Shown one piece after another: positions 47,500-59,714 of a stretch of DNA of 64,000 bases. The first letter of the stretch is position 1; each line of letters starts with the position of its first letter. The position numbers and the translations under genes were made by a program. The DNA is from Spinellus fusiger (taxonomy: Eukaryota; Mucoromycota; Mucoromycetes; Mucorales; Phycomycetaceae): the NCBI GenBank assembly GCA_025094145.1, contig JALLLS010000007.1, forward strand, positions 62,001 to 126,000, written 5' to 3'. The notes beneath the pieces are model-generated. The model was not told where the DNA came from and did no database searches. It saw only the letters and a program-made list of their open reading frames with translations.

Positions 47500-48359
47500 G
47501 GTTCAATGATACAGTAATGGATACAATGATCAAGTAGAGGTGGAAAACTTTTTGACGTTCATTGTGACGACTATTTGTAAAAAAGGAAATTATATTCACC
47601 CCATAAATCATTATCATTTTAAAACAGTCAAATAACTAAGTGAACATACTTGTGAAATGATATTTAAAGTATAGAATATACAGTTTCTAATCTATAATAT
47701 GGTCCACATTGTCCTATAATTAAATATTATAATCACAGGAATCTTATTTTATTATAAAAATGTATAAGCTCATCTTCACTGTAAAAGTAAATGTTAGGTT
47801 CACCATGTTCTATCTTCCCGCTTAATTTGGATACAATTTCCAGTCTGGAAACACAAATTCTCTTTTTTTTATGACATCTACCTATCTAAATACTACATAG
47901 TTTATGCAAACAAGTACACTATACCTTATTGTTACTTCTGTTGTTTATAATGAGAAGTCTAGGCCTCATCAATGAACCATTTTAAAGTTCATCCTTCATA
48001 GGAACATGCCTATTGTGCGTGAGAAGACAACAAGTTTATTGGTTCAGTGTGAATGCCAGTCTACAATAACTTAATATATAACTATTCCGCCAGTCTGAAC
48101 AAGGTACAAACTAATAGTTACTGGTTCTATTTATTGTAGTAGTATTCTCCTTTAAAAATTTAAGCTTCTAATAAATGTAAACACAGCCTCTATACAATAG
48201 ATATTAATAAGTAATACTATAATTATACATCTCTTTTCTTTTGGTAGATCCCATTAGTATTACATCATTTCTAATACGTGAGATACAGGTCATAATCAAG
48301 AGTGGGTAAATGTGTTACTAAGATGATCTGTGTAGTTTAGATGTCCACAATGTTACATT
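47500..48359. other. Upstream region of NOP14
   Basis: Nothing definite beyond AT-rich DNA. Confidence 0.4.
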
Positions 48360-49720
48360 CACACCTAAAGAATTTTCTGGTTTTTAAGCGGCAATCACAC
48401 CTATTTACATCATAGAATAGAGTTCCCTTTTACAGGACGCTATAGTTTTGAGTACTAAAAGATCTAAGATTAACATGTTGGACCCTATGAGGCGGGCTAC
48501 AAACACAGTTTTTTTTGTACACAGAAAAGGCTTTAGGGATGTCCTTGGTGGTGTAAGATTGTGGACGGATGGTAGGGTAAAGAGAGTAATACTAATAGTT
48601 CGAATTGGTATGGACGGTGCAGTGGTAGCGGAAGATAATAATAACACTTTCAGTGGAAACAGGAAGAGAGAGAGAAAAGAAGGATAGACACACAAACAAA
48701 ACCAGATAACAACGAGAAACAGTCAACTACCTTAGTCCTTAAAGTCTAAATGCCTGGTTATACTACGCATATAGTTCGAGTCAAGAGGATCTTTTATTAT
48801 TAAACGTAGAGAATTATTAGTTTTTTAATTAGTTGACCCATTATATCAGTGACATTAGTCATTTCGTATGCTCAGTTAAGATGTTGTAAACTCTTTCGTC
48901 ATCCATGCGAATAGAGACAAAGCTGTTTATTATCCCATAACGCTATTTTAAAATAAAAGGTTTATGGGTATCAAAATATTTATTTCTTTTTGTAGAATGC
49001 CTCAATACCAAATTGTATTATCAGTAAAATATATTGTTTATGAATAGTATTTCTTACTATGATATTATAATTACTGCCTAGTTATATTCTCCCATAGCAA
49101 TAGAATCTATACCCTAAAAATACAATGCTTTATCCTAGGGAGATAGATAATACTAGAAAAATACCCTAGACACTATTGACAGTATAAAAAACCACTTAGG
49201 ATTAGCTTAAGAAGAGTCTTTATTTGCTTAATAACAGAAGAGTGTATTATAGATTAAAATAAGCTCAAGCCTAGATGATGATGCTATTTATCTTTTTACT
49301 TTTAAAATAATCATTGATTTGGCTCTCTTTTCTGGACAATGGCAACTGGAAATAATTCAGTGTAGGTCCTATAATAAACATTTTAATCACTGTTATACAT
49401 CCCCACCGTGAGCCTAAAGATGATATATTACACCATTTCTAAAAAGTAATGCCTTATTCACTTGTTGTATCTGTGTATTTATTGTATTATAAAATCTCAT
49501 GAAGCGCGACATTAATTTTTTAGAAATAGTGTATGTTAAGAGAAGAGTAGCAATGGCTGAGCTGTAGTAATGAAATAACTCTGGTTCTATTTCTTCCTCT
49601 TATAGTCATCTCTATATTTTTCAATTACAAAGTTAATAATCATTTCTAAAATAAGCAGACAAAGGTTGAAATAGTCTATCTAGATAGCGAAAAAGGTATT
49701 TATAATATGTTAGCCAATTA
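48360..49720 (-). mobile_element. Inverted CACACC-TIR element, copy e, with nested MITE and LTR-like insertion
   Basis: It begins CACACCTAAAGAATTTTCTGG (the family right end in inverse) and runs backwards through the family right half (48970-49330, for example the TAGACACTATTGACAGTAT block). It contains a 101-bp MITE (49431-49531) and finishes in the left terminus, cut off at TTAGCCAATTA where copy f begins. Bases about 48475-48930 are a foreign, GC-richer segment ending CATCCATGCGAATAG, similar to the 3' part of the family-1 LTR. Confidence 0.65.
49431..49531 (-). mobile_element. 101-bp MITE, copy 1
   Basis: TA-flanked, starting CACCATTTCTAAAAAGTAATG and ending CATTAATTTTTTAGAAATAGTG. It shares the central CTGTGTATTTATTGTATTAT block with the copies at 54449 and 59028. 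Confidence 0.8.
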
Positions 49721-51110
49721 CACACCAGGAGATCTTTAGGATATAAAAGGAAATAGTCGAAATACAATTGTTTAAAAAATGACAAATCGATTTGAGGAGC
49801 AAAAATAAATTAAGATGTATTCATGTTAGTTTTTAAACAAATAAAGGTTATGTAGATTTACCTGTAAATATCTGAATCCCGAAGGAAACCACTTTCGATG
49901 TGGCGATATGTAATATGAATGCATCAAAGAATATCTATGCTTCTCGACAGAATGGAACTGGTCGGTGGCGATCATTTAAACACTCTTCTGCAATTGTATA
50001 GATATTCTTTGATGCATTGACATCTCTGTTCTAAACAATTCCGCAACCTTGGAAAGCGTGGATACTGTTGAAATTTATCAATACCCCGGTGAGGCTATGT
50101 GTGCTACAAATGTGGCAGATCTTGAGAACAAAAAAACAGAGTAACTGCTAGAAGATCTTTTCATATTGGATAAGAGGTCAATCATGTTCACCTTTGATGT
50201 TAAGAACTTATCAACATCAACCACAAGAAGATCTCCACCCATTTGTCTCTTTTTTCAATGATTGATATAAAATTATTGCCAAGCCAACAAAATGACCTTT
50301 AAATTTGACAGAATCTTTTACCTTTACTCCTGTGCCATAAGCAACAATTGGCAGTTTGGCAGGATCATACTCCAATCTTTGTAGGTGCCAATACCCCTTC
50401 TCACTAATAGAATATTAGTAAGAATAATGAGTTTGAGATGTATTAATGTACTCTATATGTGTGTATGTCGTATTACTCTTGCACTGGCACCTTCCTGCCT
50501 TTGATTTTTATTCTTTTTATCTCTCATATTATGGTTTCTTCTTTTTTATTCTCTTTATTTTGCTTTTCTTCTTCTTTCTGTTTCCTCATATCCGCCTCTT
50601 TCCTGATAGCTTCTGTGTGAGTAGCCAGCCTTAAGAGGTCCTGCATGTCTCTTATCTCATATTGACAGAAGATCTTTGATATTTATAAGGAAATACATGA
50701 ACAATAAAATCATATTATTTTTCTTATGGACTAATGTGTTTCAAAAGAACATTTTCACTGTCTAAATAAGATATTTCAAATTCTATTTGTCTATCATAGT
50801 TATCTATCTCCCAAGAATAAATCATTATAATTTTAGGGTGTGGATTCTATTGCTATGAGTGAATCCACTTTGGTAACATCTATATTCATAATGTAGTATT
50901 ATCTATATTATTATAATAAAATTTTTTATTCATCAACACTATATTCTATTGATAATACAATTTGATAGTGAGGTATACTACAAAAGAAAATAATAGTTTA
51001 GATACTTGCAAACCTTTGATTTTAATCATTGTTACATAAAAGGGCAAAATCGCGTTGTGTCGTAAAAAGGAGATATCACCGCTTAAAAGCCAAAAGATTC
51101 TCTTGGTGTG
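49721..51110 (+). mobile_element. CACACC-TIR element, copy f (internally deleted), carrying Fanzor C-terminal half
   Basis: It is TA-flanked (49719-49720, 51111-51112). The left 0.95 kb matches copy d from its first base and includes the Fanzor remnant. It then passes through the internal terminal-like motif at about 50670 and jumps (after about 50795) to the right end, which closes with TTCTCTTGGTGTG. About 0.7 kb of the copy-d right half is deleted. Confidence 0.7.
49870..50440 (-). pseudogene. Fanzor pseudogene, C-terminal half, copy 2 (better preserved)
   Basis: Read on the minus strand: KGYWHLQRLEYDPAKLPIVA then YGTGVKVKDSVKFKGHFVGLA. After a one-base slip in an A-run come KKRQMGGDLLVVDVDKFLTS and K, then a probable 71-nt intron (50191-50121, GTGAAC...CTCAAG). 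Across it the protein continues ICHICSTHSLTGVL, GCGIV-stop-NRDVNASKNIYTI and finally RHRPVPFCR. The VDxDxFxTSK-IC-x-x-C and NRDVNASKNI motifs are those of TnpB/Fanzor nucleases, and the C-terminal RP-x-P-F-x-R also fits fungal Fanzors. The Trp of VWNRDV is a TAG stop here but TGG in copy 1, so the two copies were inactivated differently at this site. Confidence 0.75.
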
Positions 51111-51112
51111 TA

Positions 51113-51801
51113 GGCTAGTATATCCTTTAAATGGCAATATAGTACATTTCATCTGTTCTTCACTCTTATTATGAGTCTTAGACAAAAAAATATGAGATTA
51201 TTTTATATTTATAAACATAAAAACAAGGGAAGAGAATGTATAGGTAAAGAATTAATATCATTCATCAAGTGCTTATGCATTTCATCAAAAAACAGCTTGG
51301 AGTATACCATTAAACATATTTAATATATATAATATAGATAGATCTCATTTACTTTGGCAATACTTTATTATGTTTATCATTAGTATAATAACTTTAACAT
51401 AGTCAATGCTATAAGAAATTCGTCTTTTCTTCATAGTTTATGTCTTACCAGTCTGTATATTAGCAGATACTGATAGGCGGTTTTAATATTTCCTTTGATA
51501 CTTCCATGTCCACTTTAATCGGAACAAAACCTCTTTTGTTGATTATTCTATTTAATCTCTTAATAAAAATAGGTCTATTAGTATCTCTTAGTATAATACA
51601 AAGATAAGATATTGTAGCAAGTAATTATGAAATAAACAAGCCTTCAGACAAACTATTTTTAATGCTTAATTCCTTATCAAGACTTTTTTTCTAAAATAAA
51701 ATAAGATAATTTAAGTGTGATAAGAGAGTTTTAGACAGTTTATCAACAAGAACTTAAAGTTTGAATTTATTCTTCTACAGATTTCTTAGTGAAATTATAT
51801 C
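51113..51801. other. AT-rich spacer between TIR copy f and solo LTR
   Basis: Nothing is recognised. Confidence 0.45.
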
Positions 51802-52288
51802 TGTATAATAGGTGAAGAGACGACACCTATTCGCATGGATGGCTGTGACGAAGTGAGAGATATAGTGAAGTTGTTTAAAAGGCTAGAAGTAAAGAAAGGT
51901 TTCAGATAGAAACAATATAAAATAGCAAATACCATATTTCAATAAAAAGAGAAGTTCATCATATACTTGGATTCCTAACGTAGGGTAGTTTAGACCCAAG
52001 GTCAAGTTTAGTTGTTGGTTCTTGCTCTGTTCCTGTTTTGTTCTCTTTGTTTGTCCCTTTCGTTGGTCCGTCGGTAGGAAAATTACCGTTATCTGTTCTC
52101 TCGTGTCTCTACAGACCCATTTCCAGAGTATCCCCTCCAGACTACTACAACCATAGTTCCCACAGCCATAAGAGCCGAGTTCCCCCGACACCACAAAAGC
52201 TAACCCGACTCCTGCAGATAAAAGAGCAGCTAGTCTTTCCCCGAGGTCGTGCGTGTCTTGAAGAACGAACCCCTTGCCCAAACGTACA
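51802..52288 (-). mobile_element. Solo LTR, family 1, second copy (inverted)
   Basis: The minus strand begins TGTACGTTTGGGCAAGGGG and ends CACCTATTATACA, homologous to 13642-14132 over its full length. No clear target duplication remains. ORFs inside are non-genic. Confidence 0.7.
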
Positions 52289-52759
52289 AATCCTTTTACT
52301 TATTATACAACTTTTTCCGAGTAATACAGCAGTACCTTTTACTTCTATATTAAAGTATGCTTCAGTCAATGTTCTAAGAAGAAATTTGCCGATATCATAA
52401 ATAAAAACATGACTAGTTTTTATTATTATTAAACACGAAAGAATAGTATCTCAACCCTGATTAAGTACAAAGATAATATTTAAATCGTTATGTTTTATAA
52501 AAGAAAGATTAATGGTCCATAATATAAAGCAATATTTACAGTACTAGATGCCTGTATATTAATATGTTTATCTCTTTAAATGACTTTTAAGTTCCTTTGA
52601 ACTAGTTTGTTGTGTTCTTTAATGAGAATTTTTCATTCCTGATAGGAGGGGCTTATCTTTTCTTCAATAAAATCAAAGACACAAATTATTAACGAAAATA
52701 AAAAATACATATTTGATTTATGGGGCAAATATCAAATAGTTTTCATCTATGATATTCTA

Positions 52760-54071
52760 CATCACACAAAATTAGAAAGTATACGACCCATAATTTATAC
52801 ATTTTTAAACATGATTTTTCTTCTTTTTAACACAGAATCACATTCCAATAAGCAATCTCAAATTTCAAAAGAATAATCTTCAACTATAAACTCTAGAGTT
52901 TATAATAAGCTTGAAGAAAGTGAGTAATAAAGTGTTTATTAGCTTTTTTTTTAAAAAAAAAAATTACTCCATGGGTACCATTTCAATGGTCATTGGTATT
53001 AGCAAGTTTATTGTCCAGAATATTATTAGTAGAATCATGACTACTGATACACCTCTACCAAGAACTAGTTCTGGTGCACCAAAAAAACTCAATGAGAGAG
53101 ATCTCAGACGACTTGACCATTCTAAAAGGCAACCCATTGGCCTACTATAACTATATAAATTTGGAACTTAAGGCACATGAGATAATCATTTGTAAAGCAA
53201 CATTCATCAAATTATACACATCAGATTAAGTTTGTTTCCTAATTTGTAGCACACAAGCTAGGACTATCTGAAGAAAAAACATGAAGAAAAGAATTCGTTG
53301 GGCGAAGGAATGGGTCAATTGGACCCTTGAAGACTGGAGACGCATTGTATGATCTGATGAGTCATGGTCTGAAGTAGAGGGTTACCAGGGAGGAGACAGA
53401 GTAATTCGAAAGATCGGAGAGAGGTATAAGGCTGCTCATAGTGTAACTACAACCAAATGGGGGAAAGGCAGCATAATGATCTGGAGATGTTTCTGGGCGG
53501 GTGGATTTGGGTCTTTTGGTCTTTATTGATAGTAGTGTAAATCAGGACATATATGTCAATATTTTGACAGAGAACTTTCTACCATGGTTCATTGAATTGA
53601 ATGAGAAGGAGGATAAGGACTTTATATTCCAAGAAGATGAGGCTAGCTGCCATACAGGTGGCTATACAACATGGTGGAAAGAGACACGTAAAATTAAGCG
53701 TTTTGATTACCGTCCTGCTCAAAGTCCTGATCTCAACCCCATTGAACATCTCTGAAGCTGTATTAATAAGCTCGAGACTGATTTGGAAGAATATTGGGGG
53801 AGATATCCACGTTGATCTTGCCGAACGTTTAGTTGGCTCAATGAAGGATCGCTGCTAAGCAGTTATTGATGCCAAAGGTGGCCCAAAAAAATATTAAATA
53901 AAAACTCTATATATATATATTACTATATAAAGTATGTTAAACTAACTTTGTGTTAAATTTGAAGTCATTAGTATGTGTTTTGAGGTCGTAGCATTTATAT
54001 CCGTGAAGCATGTTTTTTTTTTCAGGATTTCAAAAAATGAAAATCGTATACTTTCTAATGTTGTGTGACTG
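52760..54071 (+). mobile_element. Tc1-like element with dead transposase
   Basis: It is TA-flanked. Terminal repeats are CATCACACAAAATTAGAAAG on the left and CAGTCACACAACATTAGAAA (complement) on the right, about 30 bp. The plus-strand transposase is broken into pieces: HTH part (MGTISMVIGISKFIVQNIIS, 52969-53150); WAKEWVNWTLEDWRRIV-stop-SDES near 53305-53360 with the first catalytic Asp; WGKGSIMIWRCFWAGGFG near 53458; then FQEDEASCH with the second Asp and SPDLNPIEHL with the Glu (53501-53755); and a terminal VIDAKGGPKKY near 53860. Stops and frameshifts mark it as inactive, but it is the best preserved DDE frame in the window. Confidence 0.85.
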
Positions 54072-56448
54072 TATTACCTTTTGGTTATCATATACAGACG
54101 ATCGTTATATGATATGCATCTGACTTATTATCATAATTCCATCTATAGCAACTATTAAAGGCTTCTCCGATATTTACAAGCACATTATAACTACTAGAAA
54201 TGGAGTCAATGTGGTAGCAGTGCTCGTTTTTGTTTAAACAATACATTTAACTTACAAAATGTTTCCTGAAATAAGATATGGGATCATCCTAATTTTATAA
54301 TCCCTCTCTATATTCAATAAATAATTAAAGAGCAATAATGGAGTGCATTAGAAAAAAAAGGGCTATTTCTTCAGTAACTGGCACTTGTGCACCCCACCTT
54401 TGATAGCCGACGTAGTTTGATATCTTTAAATTAAATTGGTAATGAGTAAATCATTTCCAAAAGACAATGTCATATTGACTTGTCGCATCTGTGTATTTAT
54501 TGTATTATGAAACTTTATGAAATGCGACATTATCTTTTGAAATGGCATATTTACCAACTCTCAAGAGGCCTCTATCTTACTATATATATTAATACTCTTA
54601 ACAGACCATCGATAGTAAAATAATAATCTTTCTTCATAAGTCTCTCTATGTTTCAACATACTCAGTCGGCTTGAGATCCGGGATTCATAAGGACTTCTGA
54701 TGTACAATTTTAAGAGTCTTCCCTATCCTTTTAACTCAATTTTTCTTTCCCAGTGTTCAATTTTTTTATTCCAACAAATAGTAAATGGCTTTGAGGCTTA
54801 GGGAGTGAGAACTTAAAAGTTTGGGGGAATTTCTTTTAAGATAGAGGCACGTGTCGGAGTGTGTACTATCCACAATGCATGCACTCTCAACGCCTTTAAT
54901 CATTGAAGCGGTGCTACACTATGAGTTTTTGTAGAAAAGATATAGTTTAAGAACAAGAGTTTTATTACTCTTGAATAAATAAAAAACATGGATTGATTTA
55001 TAAAATCAAGGTATTATATAGAAAAGAGACCTGTTGCATTCATTTAAAGATTTATTTATTTATTTATTACCAAAGCTCTTTCGGATGTAAACTGAGGAGA
55101 CTGTAAAAAAACTAAAAAAGCAATATTTCAAACAAGCAACCACAGTAGGCAAAATCATGTGAAGAATTTACGTAATTATGATACTTTGTCTGTTACTCAT
55201 GATGAGAAAACTTAGAATGGTTACGTGTGCATTAATGATTGTAACTTCTTAAGCAACCAGGTGTTTTTATTTCTTTCAATTTTTTAAAGATAAAAGTAAA
55301 TTGGTGGTGAAACATGAGGATAGGAAAAGAAAAATAAAAAAGTTAAAAAATAGCAATAATACATCTTTTTGTATGGAAAGTCCCTAATTATTGGAAAAAT
55401 AATAATTATAAATGGTAGCACCACTGCATTAAATCAAGAAATATGACAACTCCTAAAGTCTAGTCTACTTTCATAATAAAACATTACGTATATGTTTATG
55501 TTTATGTTTCTTTATTTGTTTCTGTTTTATTTTCTGGCATCTATTAGTTTACCAAGACTAATAATATTAAGAATAGAAAATATTATTGAGATTCGTTCCG
55601 TCATTAGACACATATTATTTGGACACGGCATCTAGGAAACAGATATTAGTCAATTACTACGTCTTACTGAAATTATAACAGCAATAAGCTATCTCAAGAT
55701 GGATAATAACTTGGCTAGAGTCTCTTAAAGGAAAAATAAAATAAAATAAAAAAGAAAGATGGTAAAATAATACTCATGTGATCTTTGGGAAGATAACACG
55801 TAGTTATCATTGGATTAAAACTATCTGTGGTGAAAGTATCATGGAAAATCTATGTTAATACTTGAATAGTTCAGGAAAATAATTATCTTTCATGGAAGCT
55901 GGAGAACAAGCCAATATCTTTATATAACCTGTAAATAGAAGGTTCTGATGGGCTCATAAGTGTTTAGAATATACTCATGAGCAAAGATGATTAATTATTT
56001 GACCAGATAGGCCTCATACTAAGCAGATTTTTTTTTGGAAGAAGAAAAGGAACACTATTATTAAATTATCTATATTTCTCTAGGTGCTATCCCTGTGACG
56101 ATATCCTGGTATGAAGCTGCTCTAGTGATAAGAAGCGTGAGAAGTTATACACTATTAAATGTTTTGAACTCTAGAAATTACATCATTTCTTTAAGAGTGT
56201 ATATTATTTTAAACTTTACTATGTTTCTTTTCTAAGGCCTGGGACTATTTACTGGGTCTACTAAGCCAAAATCAATTGAGAAATAAAAAAAATTGGGATT
56301 GGTGTAGGAGAGATCGTATTGTAAAATATTTCATTTGTCATTCCAAGATCTGGATCACAAGCTAATTTTTAACCCTTGGAAAATACTAAAGGTTATAGAC
56401 ATGTAAAGGTTTGTATATAACATTAGATTATATATATAATAGTCCTTT
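54072..56448. other. AT-rich intergenic DNA containing one MITE
   Basis: No gene is recognised; a MITE lies at 54449-54547. Confidence 0.45.
54449..54547 (-). mobile_element. 99-bp MITE, copy 2
   Basis: TA on each side; starts AATCATTTCCAAAAGACAATG and ends GCGACATTATCTTTTGAAATG plus three bases. It shares TGTCGCATCTGTGTATTTAT with the inverse of the 59028 copy. Confidence 0.75.
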
Positions 56449-57775
56449 ATAAAGTGACCCGACAAAATTAATAGTTTTTTTATTCAAATTTCAGGATATT
56501 TTCATACCAAAAATAATAGACACTATTTTTCATTTTTCATAGCATTTCTTTTCTTGTAATCTCTCACTCATACAACACTGGAAACATCTTCACCAAGACC
56601 TCTGAGATGTATGGGAAATAGACCAGCCTCGAGCCTTGCTCAGTCAGCATCCGCCAGGTGCTGAACCTGAGATCTATTCAGGTCGAAGCATCACAAATGT
56701 TTAACGTGCCTATTACCACTGTATGGAATATTCTGAAGTACTTCAAGAAAACAGGCTCAGTGTTGCCTTATCCCAAGAGTGGCCATAAGAGAAATTTGGA
56801 CCACAGGGTTCTCGGTTGGTTGAGAAGAACAGTAATGAGCAACTCCCACCAGATCAAAGTAGCCATCATGGCAAGCATGGTCATTAAGGTCTCAGACAAT
56901 ACCTTAAATTAGTACTTTGATTAAATGATCTTTTATCCATACAGTCTGTTATTCAAGCCTCTTTTGACAAAGAACATCATAAATGTAAGACTTTAGTGGG
57001 TCCATGAGCATGTCAACTGAATCCATGAGCATTGACAGGAGGTTGTCTGGTCCGATGAGTCCAGAGTGGAGCTCATGAGCTATGAAAGGGAGGTAAAAAC
57101 CATCAGGCAGTGTGACACGGCCTTTGAGCCCGAGAGTGTCCTAGAGAAGAAATTTTTAGGTAGTAGAGTGATGGTATAGAGGTGCCTCGGTTGGGAGGGT
57201 ATTAGAAGATGGACCCTAGTGAAGGGTAGGATAAACTTCGATAAGTACATTAATGTCTTGCGAGAAACCTACTGCCATGAACTTCTCTCTATTTTAAACC
57301 TTAGAGTCAGTCACCGCCTACAGGATGACAAGGTTAGAACCTATATATGTAAGACAACTCGTGAATGGAAGGCAGAAGATGGTGTGGAAACTATTCCTTA
57401 CTGGCCCTTGTAAAGTCCTGATCTCAGTTCAATTTAGCATCTGTAAAATCACCTGAAAAAGATTATCAGGAAGGCCAAAAGGGTATAGTCCACGAAAGAA
57501 TAGTTAGAGGCTGCCATAATATAAGAATAAAGTGAAACATCTAAAGAAGTGACAGATACCTTCATTGCCAGCATGTGGCCGTGATACTAGGCAGTGATCT
57601 ATGCCAAAGGTAACCACTATTATATATTTTAAACACTATTCTATGTATCCATTAAAAGTTGTATGTCTATCTAATGAATCGATGAAGTTATAACACTTAA
57701 AATAAACTAAAAAACTAAAAAAAGGAAATTTACATTTTAAACTGTCGATTCCATTTTTTTGGTCACATTATTAAG
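56449..57775 (+). mobile_element. Degenerate Tc1-like element, another family
   Basis: The approximate ends share a TA-(2)-GTGACC terminal motif (56450-56460, and its complement near 57765). The plus strand encodes an N-terminal HTH (QVEASQMFNVPITTVWNILK, then KTGSVLPYPKSGHKRNLDHR; 56658-56912). A middle part (YINVLRETYCHELL, TTREWKAEDGVETIPYWPL; 57219-57413) lies where the 'SPDLNPIEHLW' motif follows in decayed form (57415-57445), and a terminal VIYAKGNHYYIF is near 57600. No continuous frame remains. Confidence 0.65.
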
Positions 57776-59002
57776 AATAAAAAATAGTATAGAATTTAAA
57801 ACATTGTAATATTTCATGATACTCATTCTAGAAACATGCATTATGTATGAAACAAAACAGAACTATAGTGTACACTATAATTGATATTATAGTTACTAAT
57901 GAAACATTTTACTGTTTAAAGCTAATAAATGTTGATTTGAGTCGGGTTGTGCAATGGATATGTTCAGATCAAACAGAGAAAACGTCAAATGAAAGGTAAA
58001 GTATAACTTCTAAAATCCACAAAACAGACAAAAGTTTGAAGAATTAAAGATTATTTAAGTGATGGACCCGAAGTTTAACAAATAACAAATATGGACCATA
58101 TTCATTGTACACAGCTATCTAACAATTTATAATTTTGTCTAAAAGATAATAGAGACCAGTTTGAGTAAAACAGGAGGTGATTGGTACAGTATTAAATTAA
58201 AGATAGATGAAACAATAAAGATAATTGTAGCTTGACCGGAAATTAATCGTTCTTGTGAGCTTAGCTGAAAAGATTACCACGCACGTGTCAGTATTGATAT
58301 CAACATACTTTGTTAATATGAGAAAGGATAATGTTATAAACAATATTTATTTGTTTATTTCTTATTGAAAACGGTTGCTTTTATATTTTGATATAATATA
58401 AAATCATACATAGCTCAATTGACAGCTGTTATCCTATAGATTATCACCGTAAAGCAAATGTCTTTAATTCTTATTTTTCGTGTATAAAGAAACATATTTC
58501 TTTGTGAAACTAAAACATGTGTTACAGATCGACAGCGATATATCTGTGTCTTCCAGTATCAGTAATGAAAAGTACCAAAAAACTGGATTTTTTCTATAAA
58601 AAAAAACTAATAAATATATAAATATTAATATACTAGGGACTAAAATATTAATATAAACCAAATATGAAACATTAATCTTTGAATGTCTTAATAATAACTT
58701 AAATATTAGTGGGCATGCTTTTATGTAAAAAGAAAAAGAAAGAAAAAACCTCCTATACTCCCATATTAATTCCAAGGCTTTCCCATAACTCAATCCAAAA
58801 AGTGAAAGAGAAACTTTAGCTTTAATTAGATTTTATTGATAATATCAATAAATGTAGTATTATACAAAAAAAACTATGATATTTATTGTTTTGAAAGTTG
58901 AAAGACTGAAATCTAACAATAAGAAATCTATAGAGAATAAATATGGAAAAGGATGAGAATTTAACCACTATGGTTTAATCATCACATAGTTTTATCTATT
59001 GG
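57776..59002. other. AT-rich intergenic DNA
   Basis: Nothing is recognised. The ORF at 58464-58793 is hydrophobic and AT-driven. Confidence 0.45.
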
Positions 59003-59027
59003 TACACACCTAAAGATTTTTGGGATA

Positions 59028-59125
59028 CACTACTTCCAAAAATTAATGTCGCGTTTCATAAATATTTATAATACAATATATACGCAGATGTGACAAGTGA
59101 ATGCGACATTACTTTTCGGAAATGG
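59028..59125 (+). mobile_element. 98-bp MITE, copy 3, nested in TIR copy g
   Basis: It starts CACTACTTCCAAAAATTAATG and ends GCGACATTACTTTTCGGAAATGG reading outward. TA lies on both sides at a site (GGGATATAAAAG) that is uninterrupted in the other arm and in copy b, so the insertion is directly visible. Confidence 0.85.
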
Positions 59126-59439
59126 TATATAAAAGTAAATACACGGACAACAGAATCACACTATTACTCTAATTGGCTAATGTGTTCTTAAAAAGGTATT
59201 TTCGCCGTCTAAATGAACCATTTCAAACTCTGTCTGCCTATTCTAGCAATAGCTACATTATCTTCAGAGAGTATTGACACATTTTTGGGAAATAAAAAAT
59301 TGTAGACAAAACGCATTATGGTTCAAAAAAGACTTATCTGTATCTTGGTTTAGTGCAGCGATAACTAGACTGGATTCTTTTTTGATGTTTTGATGTTTTG
59401 ATGTTTTGATGTTTTGGTGGGCTGGCTACTACTAGCTAG

Positions 59440-59714
59440 CCGTTTGTCTGATTGTTGTTGATTAATAAAGATCAAAGGCTTCATTCTACGAAATGGGATT
59501 AAGCTATTGACATTCTAGCTTTCCACAGCAGGAGTACCTTTATTTGAATAATAATTATGCAACATTGGGGTGGCTCTGGCTCTCTCCTCGAGGTATCTTG
59601 CAAACCTTTCACAATTGACTGTTGAAGATGTATGTCCTGATAGAGACAACCCGGTTTCCATCTAATACTAGTGATTGAGCTTTTCGCTGCTACAATCTTT
59701 AGAGCAGGTTCCAT
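59440..59714 (-). pseudogene. Fanzor-like fragment, left arm
   Basis: Same fragment as 14455-14780, with the RARATPMLHNYYS and INQQQSDKR blocks in one frame and the upstream TSIRWKPG block in another. Confidence 0.45.

Noticed and set aside
48760..48790. GTTCGAGTC resembling a tRNA B box
   Set aside because: No A box, acceptor stem or cloverleaf can be formed around it.
59389..59418. Regular short direct repeats suggestive of an array
   Set aside because: Four contiguous 9-bp units without spacers are a simple tandem repeat, not a CRISPR-like array.
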